A DNA stretch of 46,884 bases from Phycisphaerales bacterium (GCA_003171335.1 PMYD01000081.1:1-46884); one strand, 5' to 3'. Positions 9,451 to 18,552 are shown, numbered from the stretch's first letter. The notes: generated by a model from the sequence alone, not told the origin. Program-made: numbers and translations.

Positions 9451-11829
9451 TTAACGACTGCCGGCCGCGGGCGCGCTGAAGGGCCGGTTGGCCGGCGCGG
9501 AAGCCGCCGCGGGTTGGTGCGGCTTGCCGGGCAGGATCGATCCGATCGCGCCTTCCATGGAATGCAAGACATCTCCGCCCGCCGAACTCGATCCGCCGCC
9601 GCCGGAGGAGCCGCCGGAGGGGGTCTGGCTCCCGCCGCCCCCGCCACCCAGCACGCCGCCCACAGCGCCCTGGAGCACATCCTTGAGCCCGCCGACTGCC
9701 CCTTGCGGCGTCTTGAGCAGGTTTTGCATCGCCTGCTTCAGGCCGCTGGTCAGGCCGGCCTTGTCCATCTGCATGTTGTCGCGGCTGCCGTGGATTCGCA
9801 CGGGGATATAGGTCTGGCCCAGGCCCTGGACGACCTTCTCCGCGGCCCCGGGCAGGGGCGGCAGCTCGATGAGCGTGCGCACCATGCCGGGGGTGACGGG
9901 CAGGCCGGCGGTCAGGTCCACGCTGCCATCCAGGCCCACCGAGCCGGAGAACTTGATGTCGTACAGGCCCGCCCAGACGATGTGGAAATCGTCGTAGTAG
10001 ATGCGCCCATCGGCCAGGCGGAAGTCGGCGCCGGGGATCTGCATCTTGCCCACGCCGGTCGAGCCCGTGGCCCCGCCCAGGATACCCAGCAGGCCGGCCA
10101 TCACGTCGTCCTTCCGCGGCTCGATGACCAGGTCGGCAAAGTCGATGCGGCCCTTGCCGATCTTGCCCGTCTTGAGCGCGGCCCCCGAGAGCGGCATCTC
10201 CACATCCTGGAGGTGCACGGTGGTCGTGCCGCTGATGGACTGGGGCCGGTAGAAGGCCGCCGGGTTGATCTTGCTGATCAGTTGGGTAGAGATCGCCTGA
10301 TCGAGGGACAGTTTATCGACGACCGCCGTGTAGTCCTTCAGGTACAGCACGGGGGCAATGGTGCCGGGGTGCTGCGGGTCGATCAGCACGATGGTGCCGG
10401 CCAGGTTGGCCTGCCCCTTGTTGACCGGCATGGCCGTGGGTGTGATGAGGATGCGGTCGTTCTGCAGCTTGCAGGTCAGGTCCAGCGGGCCCGCCTGGAT
10501 GGGCCCGAAGGCGAACTGCTGCCAGCCGATCTGCACCTCGCCCGTCAGCCCGTCGGTCCCCCAGCGCTGCGGCTGGCGCAGCGGGCCGGCCACGTGGAAG
10601 GTCATCTGCTTTTGCGGGTCGGTGGCCAGGGTGAACTCCTGGTGGCCGGTGAGCGTGCGCACCTGCTGGGTGATGGATTGGCCGTTGGCCCAGAGGGTGC
10701 CCTTCAGGTCGATGCGGCCTTGCGTATCGTACTGCCGCACCTGGCCGGAGACCTGCAGGCGCAGGAAATCCGAATCCACCGCCGCCTCGCTCAGCGAAAG
10801 GTTCTTGGCGTTCTGGTCAAACGCGGCGTGCAGGCGGATGGCCGTTGGGCCGGGGCGGATGGTCTGCGAGCCGCGGGTCATGACCACGTTCTTGAAGCTC
10901 GTGGTGTGGTCGATGCCCAGGCCGCCGGGCGCCGGGCCGATGCTGCCGGCGGTGTCGATGGCCAGCTCCACATGCGAGGGACCTGTTTCGGCCGGTGCGG
11001 CGTTGGGCTCGGCCGGCGCACTGGCCGGCGGGGGCGGGGCGGGAAGATCGGCCGTGACGGCGCACTGGAGGCTGTACGACAGCCGCTCACCGGCCACCAC
11101 GGGCGCGCCTGCCTGCGTGGCGGGCGCGCTGGCCGCCGCCGCCGTCGGTGCGCCCGCCGGGGCGACCGAGGCGGTGACCTGGATGGCGCTGATATCGAGC
11201 TTCTCGCCGGTCTCCTTGATCACCTGCACGCGGCCATCACGAATGGCCAGGTTGATGCCCAACTGGATGAGCTGGTGCAATTGCTGCGCGGGATCCGAGG
11301 CGGCGGTCTGAGCCGGGGCCGGCTGGGCCGGTGCGGCCTGGATCGCGACGGGTTGAGCGGGCGCGGGCGCAGCCGGGGCCGGCTGGGCGGCCGGCGGCGT
11401 GGAGGGAAGCGCATCCATCAGGCTGATGCGCCCGTTGCGGTCGATATAGAGCGTCAACTGCGGCTTATCGATCTGGACCGAGCCGACCTGCTTGCTGCGC
11501 AGCAGGTCCCACAGACCGCCTGAGCGGTGGATGGAGGGGATGGCCAGCACCTGGCGGCCCTGCGGGTCGTTCAGGGTCACGCCGGTCACATCCAGATGGC
11601 CGAACCAGCCCACATCGAGCTTGTCCACGTTGGCCTTGCCGGTAAGCTGGCCGTTGACCTTCGCCAGGATCATGGATTTGCCTGTGCCGCTGGAGGCCAA
11701 CATCGGCGCCATCGCCACCAGGCCGCCCAGCAGGACCAGCAAAATGAACAGCGCGATCACCCACCGGCGCCACCGCCGGCGCTTGGGGGTCTTGGACTTG
11801 GGTGCAACTTCTTCTGTCGAGTTACTCAT
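9451..11829 (-). CDS. AsmA-like inner-membrane-anchored protein
   Basis: A 792-residue protein of the AsmA/TamB-related (bridge-like lipid transfer) type, probably acting between the inner and outer membranes. A basic N-terminus (KSKTPKRRRWRRW) precedes one membrane span (VIALFILLVLLGGLVAMAPML, about 25-45). The typical start of the periplasmic part follows, with VNGQLTGKANVDKLDVGWFGHLDVTGV and DPQGRQVLAIPSI. A long Ala/Pro/Gln-rich linker follows near 150-195. The C-terminal AsmA-like region has GTTTVHLQDVEMPL and DFRLADGRIYYDDFHIVWAGLYDIKFSGSVGLDGSVDL, then a glycine-rich tail (GGGGGGSQTPSGGSSGGGG). ATG 11829 has GGAGAG upstream. It lies 54 nt behind truD on the same strand and may be cotranscribed. 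The family is clear from the architecture, the exact cargo is not. Confidence 0.8.
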   Translation of the reverse strand: MSNSTEEVAPKSKTPKRRRWRRWVIALFILLVLLGGLVAMAPMLASSGTGKSMILAKVNGQLTGKANVDKLDVGWFGHLDVTGVTLNDPQGRQVLAIPSIHRSGGLWDLLRSKQVGSVQIDKPQLTLYIDRNGRISLMDALPSTPPAAQPAPAAPAPAQPVAIQAAPAQPAPAQTAASDPAQQLHQLIQLGINLAIRDGRVQVIKETGEKLDISAIQVTASVAPAGAPTAAAASAPATQAGAPVVAGERLSYSLQCAVTADLPAPPPPASAPAEPNAAPAETGPSHVELAIDTAGSIGPAPGGLGIDHTTSFKNVVMTRGSQTIRPGPTAIRLHAAFDQNAKNLSLSEAAVDSDFLRLQVSGQVRQYDTQGRIDLKGTLWANGQSITQQVRTLTGHQEFTLATDPQKQMTFHVAGPLRQPQRWGTDGLTGEVQIGWQQFAFGPIQAGPLDLTCKLQNDRILITPTAMPVNKGQANLAGTIVLIDPQHPGTIAPVLYLKDYTAVVDKLSLDQAISTQLISKINPAAFYRPQSISGTTTVHLQDVEMPLSGAALKTGKIGKGRIDFADLVIEPRKDDVMAGLLGILGGATGSTGVGKMQIPGADFRLADGRIYYDDFHIVWAGLYDIKFSGSVGLDGSVDLTAGLPVTPGMVRTLIELPPLPGAAEKVVQGLGQTYIPVRIHGSRDNMQMDKAGLTSGLKQAMQNLLKTPQGAVGGLKDVLQGAVGGVLGGGGGGSQTPSGGSSGGGGSSSAGGDVLHSMEGAIGSILPGKPHQPAAASAPANRPFSAPAAGSR

Positions 11830-11883
11830 CTTGAATGCTCTCCGAAAAACAACGTACATCTTCCGCTGCCTGGGCGGCCCAAC

Positions 11884-13131
11884 TCAATACTCCGCCGACA
11901 GCGTGTCAATCTTCATAATCTCGCGCAGGGCCACGGTGGCAAAGCAACCGGCCGGAGCGGTAAAACCCACCTCGATATACGGCCCGTGCTCATCGCTGCC
12001 GGCGGCGGCGACGGGCTCCTTCAGCATGAAGCGCAGCGGCCGCCGCATGCCCTTGACCTTGTGCGCGCCGCTCTTGCGCCAGTCCTCGCTGGTGAGGTTC
12101 ACTTCGGCCAGCACGGCCCGCTCGATCTCGCCGGGGGCGCCCTGGGCCAGGCTGACACGATACCCAAACAAGGGGCCGGTGGGGGAAATCAGCCCGGCGG
12201 CAGCACGGGCCTTTTCGGCCGGCTCATCTTCCACCAGGAAGACGCCGCCGGTGTCGGTCTTCTGCGCCAAGTCGCCGGCCACGACGGTATCGATCTGGTC
12301 GATCCGCCGCGCCAGCACCCGGTTAAACAACAGGCTTTGAAATGCCGAGACAACCAGCCGCTTGGAGAACTTGTCCACCGCCGCAAAGGCCGCTCGGGCT
12401 GCGCCCTTGCGCACTAATGCCGCCAGGGCCCGGCGCTCGTTCTGGTATCGGCCCGGCCAGGTTTTCAGGGCCCCGGCGTAGTCACCCGCGTCGAAAAGTT
12501 CGCGGGCCCGCCGGCACTCCGGCGGATCCTCTTCGCGCGGGCCGCCCAGCAGCAGGTGGACAAAACCTTCCAGGTCCCCTGCCACCAGGGCACGGCCGAG
12601 GCGATCGTTGTCGCCGCGCCGGCCAAAGCGCTGCTCGCCGAAATAGTTTGGTACGCCGCGCTGGGCCAGCACCTCCAGCACCGCCTGGCAGGCGGCCAGC
12701 TGCTCGGGGCCGACCTGGCGAATGCGAATGGCAAAGCGGTTGCCCGCCAGGTGGCCGGGCTTGATTTTGTTGGTGTGGCGCGAGACCCAGACAACCTGGA
12801 TACGCTCATCCGCCAGACCCTCAAGCAGCTTGAGCTGCCGGTCGTCCAGGTGCTCGATACTGACCGTTTGCTCGGTAAGCGCCTGCGCATCCTTCAGGCC
12901 GGCCGCCCCGAAATGGCCGGGGTTGGCGCCCAGCAGGCGCGCGATGCGCTCGAGGGCCGCCGGCGTGGAGAGCCCGCGCTTTTGCAGGCCGAAATACACG
13001 TGCGTGCCCTGGCCGCTGGGCTCGTACAGCGGCAGCTCGGTCACGCAGAAATCCTCCGGCCGGCTCTTGATCTGTCCGCCGATGCCCGCAAGGCCGGCTG
13101 TCAGGTACGGTACCGTCTGTGATGATTGCAT
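11884..13131 (-). CDS. truD: tRNA pseudouridine(13) synthase
   Basis: Isomerises U13 of certain tRNAs to pseudouridine. The 415 residues cover the whole family. The N-terminal catalytic part has KSRPEDFCVTELPLY, GTHVYFGLQKRGLSTPAAL and GLKDAQALTEQTVSI, in which Asp 81 is the nucleophile. PNYFGEQRFGRRGDN is the hallmark motif, and AFQSLLFNRVLARR with a PTGPLFG segment completes the TRUD insertion and core. I chose ATG 13131; a TTG at 13155 would add 8 residues. Neither has a good ribosome-binding site, and TACAAT lies 9 nt before the ATG, so the message may be almost leaderless. The AsmA-like gene follows on the same strand. Confidence 0.95.
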   Translation of the reverse strand: MQSSQTVPYLTAGLAGIGGQIKSRPEDFCVTELPLYEPSGQGTHVYFGLQKRGLSTPAALERIARLLGANPGHFGAAGLKDAQALTEQTVSIEHLDDRQLKLLEGLADERIQVVWVSRHTNKIKPGHLAGNRFAIRIRQVGPEQLAACQAVLEVLAQRGVPNYFGEQRFGRRGDNDRLGRALVAGDLEGFVHLLLGGPREEDPPECRRARELFDAGDYAGALKTWPGRYQNERRALAALVRKGAARAAFAAVDKFSKRLVVSAFQSLLFNRVLARRIDQIDTVVAGDLAQKTDTGGVFLVEDEPAEKARAAAGLISPTGPLFGYRVSLAQGAPGEIERAVLAEVNLTSEDWRKSGAHKVKGMRRPLRFMLKEPVAAAGSDEHGPYIEVGFTAPAGCFATVALREIMKIDTLSAEY

Positions 13132-13321
13132 AAGCCGATGATTGTACCCAATCAACCGGCCAGGCCACAGCGCATCCTGATCGGGAGTCTTGCCCGGGTG
13201 TCATTTCAGACGTCCAGACGATAAACTCTACCTGTCCCTGCCGCACGCGCGGCCGCCGCCGGCGAGTGGGCCGGCAGGTCTCGGGCAAGGTGAGGTGGAA
13301 ACAGACCAAAGGAGTCCATCG

Positions 13322-14638
13322 GTGAGCAAGGAACTGCTGGAGAAGATCAAGGCCAAGAAGGCGATCGTGGGCGTGATCGGCCTGGGCTATGTCGGGCTGC
13401 CCCTGGTGCGGGAGTTTACGCGCGCGGGGGTGCGGGTGATGGGTTTTGATATCGACGAGGGCAAAGTGCGCACGCTCCTGGCGGGAAGGTCGTACATCGA
13501 GCACATCCCCTCGGCCACGGTTAAGGAGATGTTGTCCAAGGGGCTCTTTCGCCCGACGAGCAATTTTGACGAGCTGTCCAAGCCCGACGCCATTCTCATC
13601 GCCGTGCCCACGCCCCTGACGAAGATGCGCGATCCGGATATGACCTATATCGAATCCACGGCCAACGCCATTTCCAAGCGGCTGCGCAAGGGCCAACTGG
13701 TGGTGCTGGAATCCACCACCTACCCCGGCACCACGCGCGAGGTGATGCTGCCCATCCTGGAGCAGTCGGGCCTGAAAGTCGGCCGGGATTTCTACCTGGC
13801 CTTCTCGCCCGAGCGCGAGGACCCCGGCCGCAAGGACTACAGCACGCGCACAATACCCAAGGTGGTCGGCGGCTACGACCGCCACAGCCTGGAGCTGGCC
13901 TGCGCGGTGTACCAGATGGCCCTGGAGACCGTCGTACCCGTCAGCAGTTGCGAGGCCGCCGAGGCGTGCAAGATTTTGGAGAACACCTACCGCTGCGTGA
14001 ATATCGCCCTGGTGAACGAACTGAAGCAGCTTCTCGACCGCATGGGCATCGACGTGTGGGAGGTCATTCGCGCGGCCTCGACCAAACCCTTCGGCTTCCA
14101 CCCGTTCTATCCCGGTCCGGGCCTGGGTGGCCACTGCATTCCCATCGACCCCTTTTACCTGAGCTGGAAGGCCAAGGAATTTGGCATGCGCACCCGCTTC
14201 ATCGAGCTGGCCGGCGAGGTGAACGTGGCCATGCCCGAGTGGGTCATCTCCAAGCTCGTGGAAGCGCTCAACGAGCGCGGCAAGGCGCTCAAAGGCAGCC
14301 GCGTGCTGGTGCTGGGGCTGGCCTATAAGAAGGACATCGACGACCTGCGCGAGAGTCCCTCGCTGGAGCTGATCGAGCGGCTCCAGCGCCGCGGCGCCAA
14401 GGTGCAGTACAACGACCCGCACATCCCGCACACGCACAAGCAGCGCGAGCACGACCTGAAGATGGCCTCCGTGCCCCTCACGCCGGCCGCCCTGAAACGC
14501 TACGACGCCGTGGTCATCAGCACCGACCACAGCGCGTACGACTACGACGCCATCGTGAAGAACGCCAAGCTGGTCATCGACACGCGCAACGCGACGGCGA
14601 AGGTGCGCCGGGGTCGAAGAAAGATCGTCAAGGCGTGA
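13322..14638 (+). CDS. UDP-N-acetyl-D-glucosamine 6-dehydrogenase family enzyme (WbpA/TviB-like)
   Basis: A 438-residue NAD-dependent nucleotide-sugar dehydrogenase that oxidises C6 twice to a uronic acid. The Rossmann motif is VGVIGLGYVGLPL. The central domain has ESTTYPGTT, FSPEREDPG and CEAAEACKILENTYRCVNIALVNE. The catalytic Cys is in GPGLGGHCIPIDPFYL, and the C-terminal UDP-binding domain has LGLAYKKDIDDLRESPS. The form of the active-site motif and the SPERxDPG element favour UDP-GlcNAc over UDP-glucose as substrate, although a UDP-ManNAc dehydrogenase is hard to exclude. GTG 13322 has AAAGGAG at 13308-13314. The product could feed the epimerase at 22600. It diverges from truD and is followed by a spacer holding a small GC-rich hairpin. 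Confidence 0.92.
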   Translation: MSKELLEKIKAKKAIVGVIGLGYVGLPLVREFTRAGVRVMGFDIDEGKVRTLLAGRSYIEHIPSATVKEMLSKGLFRPTSNFDELSKPDAILIAVPTPLTKMRDPDMTYIESTANAISKRLRKGQLVVLESTTYPGTTREVMLPILEQSGLKVGRDFYLAFSPEREDPGRKDYSTRTIPKVVGGYDRHSLELACAVYQMALETVVPVSSCEAAEACKILENTYRCVNIALVNELKQLLDRMGIDVWEVIRAASTKPFGFHPFYPGPGLGGHCIPIDPFYLSWKAKEFGMRTRFIELAGEVNVAMPEWVISKLVEALNERGKALKGSRVLVLGLAYKKDIDDLRESPSLELIERLQRRGAKVQYNDPHIPHTHKQREHDLKMASVPLTPAALKRYDAVVISTDHSAYDYDAIVKNAKLVIDTRNATAKVRRGRRKIVKA

Positions 14639-14718
14639 GGAAAGGCTTGAGGCCTGAGGCGGGAGGCACTGCCTCCTGGAGCGACGGCCTGGGATTCCTC
14701 GCGCGTTCACTTTGCAAT

Positions 14719-14749
14719 TTGCAATTGGCCCTTTGCGATCCGCTACAAT
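14719..14749 (+). promoter_or_regulatory. Candidate promoter of the hemerythrin gene
   Basis: TTGCAA at 14719-14724 and TACAAT at 14744-14749 are separated by 19 nt, slightly long for sigma-70. The region also contains a short TTTGCAA direct repeat. A start near 14756 would give a 45-nt leader with CGGAGC ahead of ATG 14802. Confidence 0.4.
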
Positions 14750-14801
14750 TCCATCAAGATTATCCAGCGGGTTATCGAGACCGAAAAAAACGGAGCCCAT
14801 C

Positions 14802-15521
14802 ATGAACCACGAGCAGCCGCAGAGCCGCCGGCATTTTCTGGCCGCCGCGGCGGCGGGCGGCGCCGGCCTGGTGGCGTTGAATCTCGGCCGCTCGGCCAGC
14901 GCGCTGGCGGCGGGGGCATCCAGCCAGGCCCAAGGCCAGGAGGAGCCGGAAATCACGCCCGCCGAGGATTTGATGTTTGAGCACGGCGTGATTGAGCGGC
15001 TGCTTCTAATTTACAATGCCGCCGCCGCTGACCTGGCCGCCGGCCGTCAAATGTACCTGCAATCGGTCGCTAGCGCGGCCCAACTGGTGCGCAAGTTCGC
15101 GGGCGATTACCACGAGAAGATGGAGGAGCAGTACGTCTTTCCGCGCTTCGAGAAGGCCGGCAAGCACGCCGAGCTGGTCAAGGTGCTGCGCACCCAGCAC
15201 GATGCCGGCCGCGACCTGACGGGGCGGATCATTCAGCTCAGCGGCGATCCGTCGCACCCGAAATTCTCCGACCTGCCGGGCCTGATGCGCTCCTTCACGG
15301 CCATGTATTTCCCGCATATTTCGCGTGAGAACTCCGTGCTGTTCCGGGACCTGCGCCGCGTCGTGCCGCCGCGGGAATACGACGAGATGGGCGATCGTTT
15401 CGAGCAGATCGAGCAGGAACGGCTGGGGCATGAGGGGTATGAACACGCGCTGGCGCAAGTTGGGGAAATCGAGAAACAAGTGGGCATTAACGATCTGGCG
15501 AAGTTCACGCCGCACGCTTAG
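14802..15521 (+). CDS. Tat-exported hemerythrin-domain protein
   Basis: A 239-residue protein. The N-terminus SRRHFLAAAAAGGAGLVAL matches the twin-arginine signal S-R-R-x-F-L, so it should cross the membrane folded with its cofactor. From about residue 55 there is a hemerythrin HHE four-helix bundle with likely diiron ligands H61 (FEHGVIERLL), H104 and E108 (YHEKMEEQYVFP), H133 (TQHDAGRDL), and H172 and E176 (FPHISRENSVLF). Such proteins bind O2 or handle iron, NO or peroxide. A periplasmic location suggests oxygen sensing, scavenging or delivery at the envelope. ATG 14802 has CGGAGC upstream; a longer frame from 14712 has no Tat motif at its start. The GT-C-like gene follows 36 nt later. It complements the cytoplasmic oxygen-defence operon at 32.4-36.7 kb. 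Confidence 0.88.
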   Translation: MNHEQPQSRRHFLAAAAAGGAGLVALNLGRSASALAAGASSQAQGQEEPEITPAEDLMFEHGVIERLLLIYNAAAADLAAGRQMYLQSVASAAQLVRKFAGDYHEKMEEQYVFPRFEKAGKHAELVKVLRTQHDAGRDLTGRIIQLSGDPSHPKFSDLPGLMRSFTAMYFPHISRENSVLFRDLRRVVPPREYDEMGDRFEQIEQERLGHEGYEHALAQVGEIEKQVGINDLAKFTPHA

Positions 15522-15557
15522 CCGCTGCGAGCGAGCGATCCAGCAGGGGGAGCGGCG

Positions 15558-17315
15558 GTGAGCGAAACGCCCCAGAACCAGCTTGAGGTGGTGCAGCCTG
15601 TCCCGGCGGCCGAGGGCATGGCGGCCGGCGCCCGCTGGCGGATCGTGCTGGCGTACGCGCTGGTCGCGGCCCTGGCGGCGATGCTGTACGTGCCGTATGT
15701 GCTTCGCGGCGGGTATATCACCGACGACTGGGGATACGTGAAGAATGCCCAGGATTTCCCCCAATTCTGGAGCAGCGTACGGCACTACTTCCCGCTCATG
15801 TCGCATCGGCCGCTGGTGCCGCTGGTCATGTCCGCCGAGACCGCCCTGCTGGGCGACCGGCCGTGGGCGTACATCCTGGTGAACCTGCTCTTGTGGTTTG
15901 GCTTTGCGGCCCTGTTGTGCCGGATGTTGTCGCGTCGATTCGGGCATGTCTTTGGCGTGAGCCTGCTGATCCTGGCAACTGTGCCAGTGCTGTCTTCGGC
16001 GGCGGTGTTCTGGCCGCTGGCGATGACGGGTGGCACGCTGTCGCTTCTGATGTGGTCGGTTTCCTTCGCCCTGGTGATTCGCGATGCGGAGCGCGGAAGG
16101 TATTCGCTCTGGGCGTATCTACCCCTGCTGGCCTGCATGATGTTGTACGAGGCCGTGCTGCCGCTGTTTGTCTTGACGGCCATGCTTCCTGTCCTTCGCG
16201 TGCGAGATGTCAATGCGCGGGGCGATGGTGTGCAGCGAAGCTGCACACCCTACAAACTGGCCGCGAGGTACGTGCTACCGCCGGCGATTATCGCGCTGCT
16301 GCCGGCCTTATCGCAGAAACTGTTTCTGCCATGGCTGCTGCCGCGGATCGGCGTTTCCGCCGAGGTGGTGACGCGGATCAACGTGTCGCCATCCGGCGCC
16401 GCCGTCGGAGGGGCCTCCTGGGCTTTCGCCCTGCTGGGCGGGCAGGTCCTGCTTTGGGCGCACGGCGTGTGGGCAGCGCTGACGGATTGGAATGTCGCCC
16501 TGCATCTGGCGCCGATGGCGGCGGCGGCTTTGGGCGCCTTGGCATTGGCCCGCCAGGCTAGCCGGCTGTCCGGGCAGCCGCCGCTGGCTGGGCAACGGCG
16601 AAGCGCGCTGGCGGTGCTGCTGATATGCCTGGCGGCCGGATCGGTCATCTTTCTGTTCAGTGGCCAACTGGCCTGTTTCAGCGGCGGCTGCGCCAACCGG
16701 ACCCTGATCGCCACCTGGGTCGCCCAGGCCCTGGTGCTGGCCCTGCTGGCGGCAACGTGGAAGAGCCGCATCATGCTTGGCGTCGTGGCCGCCATTTTCG
16801 TGGCCAGCGCCGCCGGCATGATCGTCCAGGAGGCCAACTGCGTCAAATCCTGGCAGCTCCAGCAACAGGTCCGCGCCGCCTTCACCGCCGCCGCCGACGA
16901 GCAGGATATGGCCGGCGGCGCTACGGTCATCGCCGATGTGCCGCGCACCGTGGGCGGGCGGTACTTCTACGCCACGGTCTTCCAGACACCCTGGGACTGG
17001 GGCGCGATGGTCGCCATGCCGCGCGGCGCCCGCGGCGACCAGGGCGCCGTCCTGGGCGCCCGGCAGCCGGCAGGGCTGGAGGTGATGCGCGAGGATCAGC
17101 GCCTCACTATCCATGATTGGTGGAAGGCGGAACTGCGCGAGGTCTGGTTCTTCCGCTACGATCCGCAGGCCGGCCGGGGCACGCTGCGGAAGGTTCGCGA
17201 TGCGGAGGATTTTGACCAGATTCTCGAGGATGTGCGGCGCACCAACCTCAACCCGCGACCGCCGGCGATCGAGGAGAGATTGGCGATGCAGTTTCTCGGC
17301 ACTCTGGGGCAGTGA
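15558..17315 (+). CDS. Polytopic membrane protein, GT-C glycosyltransferase-like
   Basis: A 585-residue integral membrane protein with about ten hydrophobic segments between residues 25 and 440 and a soluble C-terminal part. The first external loop has YITDDWGYVKNA, whose Asp-Asp pair sits where GT-C (PMT/GT39-like) lipid-linked sugar transferases keep their catalytic acid. The second loop has LMSHRPLVPLVM. The C-terminal 130 residues (IADVPRTVGGRYFYATVFQ..) resemble the extracytoplasmic domain of such enzymes. A sugar donor or acceptor cannot be deduced. The start is GTG 15558, preceded by GGGGGAG. Residues encoded at 16227-16249 (GVQRSCTP) derive from a palindromic repeat inserted in frame in a cytoplasmic or periplasmic loop. 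Confidence 0.7.
   Translation: MSETPQNQLEVVQPVPAAEGMAAGARWRIVLAYALVAALAAMLYVPYVLRGGYITDDWGYVKNAQDFPQFWSSVRHYFPLMSHRPLVPLVMSAETALLGDRPWAYILVNLLLWFGFAALLCRMLSRRFGHVFGVSLLILATVPVLSSAAVFWPLAMTGGTLSLLMWSVSFALVIRDAERGRYSLWAYLPLLACMMLYEAVLPLFVLTAMLPVLRVRDVNARGDGVQRSCTPYKLAARYVLPPAIIALLPALSQKLFLPWLLPRIGVSAEVVTRINVSPSGAAVGGASWAFALLGGQVLLWAHGVWAALTDWNVALHLAPMAAAALGALALARQASRLSGQPPLAGQRRSALAVLLICLAAGSVIFLFSGQLACFSGGCANRTLIATWVAQALVLALLAATWKSRIMLGVVAAIFVASAAGMIVQEANCVKSWQLQQQVRAAFTAAADEQDMAGGATVIADVPRTVGGRYFYATVFQTPWDWGAMVAMPRGARGDQGAVLGARQPAGLEVMREDQRLTIHDWWKAELREVWFFRYDPQAGRGTLRKVRDAEDFDQILEDVRRTNLNPRPPAIEERLAMQFLGTLGQ
16227..16249. repeat. Palindromic repeat inserted in frame inside a CDS
   Basis: GGTGTGCAG (16227-16235) and CTGCACACC (16241-16249) are perfect inverted repeats around a 5-nt loop, within the coding sequence of the membrane protein at 15558. 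It is read as GVQRSCTP in a loop between hydrophobic segments, where it should do little harm. It looks like a REP-type unit like those in the spacers. Confidence 0.65.
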
Positions 17316-17369
17316 GGCGGCCGGCGGCGAAAGCATTGGAAAACGCAATCCGAAGGCGTCGACGCCCCG

Positions 17370-18512
17370 TTACCGCTTTGCCGGCGAGGCATCGGCCGCG
17401 CCCTTCAAGCGGATCATCCGCTCCAGGGCGATGACGGCATCGCGTCGAATCGGCTCGGCAACCTGCACGCGATTGACTACGCGGCCGGCGGCGAGATTCT
17501 CCAGCGCCCAGCACAGGTGCGGCAGGTCGATGTGGGCCATCATGGCGCATTTGCCGCCGGCATCGGCCAGATTGAGCACCCGCCGGTCCGCGTGAAGCCG
17601 AGTGAGGCGGTTGACCAGGTTGATCTCCGTGCCCACCGCCCACTGGCTGCCCGGCGAGCCGGCGGCGACGGCGGCGATGATCTGCTCGGTCGAGCCGTGC
17701 AGGTCGGCCGCCTGAACCACGGAAATCTCGCACTCCGGGTGAACGATCACGCAAATGCCGGGATGCTCCCGCCGGCGGCCGGCGATCTGTTCGACCGTGA
17801 ACTCCTGGTGCACGCAGCACCAGCCATCCCACAGGATGAACGTGGCCTGGCGAACCTGTGCGGCGGTCAGGCCGCCATTGGGCAGCCGCGGGCGGTACAG
17901 TGCGCAATCATCCAGGCCGTAGCCCATGTCCAGCGCGGTGGCGCGGGCCAGGTGCTGGTCGGGCAGGGCGAGGATTTTGACATCCGTGCTGCCCGTGGCC
18001 GGTTTCTGGGTCAGCGCCCACTCAAACACCGCGCGGCAGTTGCTGCTGGTGCAGCAGGCGCCGCCCGCGCGGCCGGTGATGGCCTTGGCCGAGGCGGCGG
18101 AATTGACGTACGTGATGGGCACGATGGCCGCGCCGCCGGCCAGGGCCGCCAGCTCGTCCAGGGCCGTTTGCACATCGTCGGCCTCGGCCATCTCGGCCAT
18201 GGGGCAGCCGGCCGACAGGTCCGGCAGGATGACCGCCCGCGTGCCGCCCGAAAGGATGTCGGCCGACTCGGCCATGAAGTGCACGCCACAAAACACGATG
18301 AATTCCGCCCGCGACTGCTGGGCGGCCAGTTGCGAGAGTTTCAGACTGTCGCCGGTGAAGTCGGCATAGCGGAGAATCTCATCGTGCTGGTAATGGTGGC
18401 CCAGGATCACCAGCCGCTCGCCCAGCGCGCGCTTGGCCGCACCGATCCGCCGGTCCAGCTCCGGCGGACAAAGCGACAGGTACTCCGGAGGCAACGCTAC
18501 AGGCAAAACCAT
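17370..18512 (-). CDS. nadA: Quinolinate synthase
   Basis: Condenses iminoaspartate with dihydroxyacetone phosphate to quinolinate in de novo NAD synthesis, using an oxygen-sensitive [4Fe-4S] cluster. The 380 residues have three pseudo-symmetric domains with ILGHHYQHDEI, FCGVHFMAESADIL, PDLSAGCPMAEM, VTYVNS-type VPITYVNSAASAKA, HPEC and GTEINLVNRL. The cluster ligands are probably C103, C232 or C233 (in GWCCVHQEF) and C322 (GGKCAMMAHI). ATG 18512 is preceded by TATAAT only 6 nt away and no Shine-Dalgarno sequence, suggesting a leaderless message. nadB and nadC are not in the window. It follows the DUF4139 gene by 40 nt on the same strand, but the -10 box in that gap implies separate transcription. 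The product fits an anaerobic or oxygen-protected cytoplasm. Confidence 0.96.
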   Translation of the reverse strand: MVLPVALPPEYLSLCPPELDRRIGAAKRALGERLVILGHHYQHDEILRYADFTGDSLKLSQLAAQQSRAEFIVFCGVHFMAESADILSGGTRAVILPDLSAGCPMAEMAEADDVQTALDELAALAGGAAIVPITYVNSAASAKAITGRAGGACCTSSNCRAVFEWALTQKPATGSTDVKILALPDQHLARATALDMGYGLDDCALYRPRLPNGGLTAAQVRQATFILWDGWCCVHQEFTVEQIAGRRREHPGICVIVHPECEISVVQAADLHGSTEQIIAAVAAGSPGSQWAVGTEINLVNRLTRLHADRRVLNLADAGGKCAMMAHIDLPHLCWALENLAAGRVVNRVQVAEPIRRDAVIALERMIRLKGAADASPAKR

Positions 18513-18518
18513 GGGCGC

Positions 18519-18524
18519 ATTATA
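18519..18524 (-). promoter_or_regulatory. TATAAT immediately upstream of nadA (leaderless-type)
   Basis: An exact -10 consensus on the minus strand ends 6 nt before the ATG of nadA, so transcription would begin at or next to the start codon. No convincing -35 is found 16-19 nt further upstream, which lies in the end of the DUF4139 gene. Confidence 0.45.
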
Positions 18525-18552
18525 GGGAATCGCTGAACACCAATGGCAGTGT

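Noticed and set aside
14662-14676. GGAGGCA/TGCCTCC hairpin as terminator of the dehydrogenase gene
   Set aside because: Short stem with a 1-nt centre and no T-run after it; more likely one more repeat fragment.
12821-14956. 711-codon antisense frame across the dehydrogenase and truD
   Set aside because: Crosses two well-supported genes and a spacer, with no domain; an artefact of GC-rich codons.
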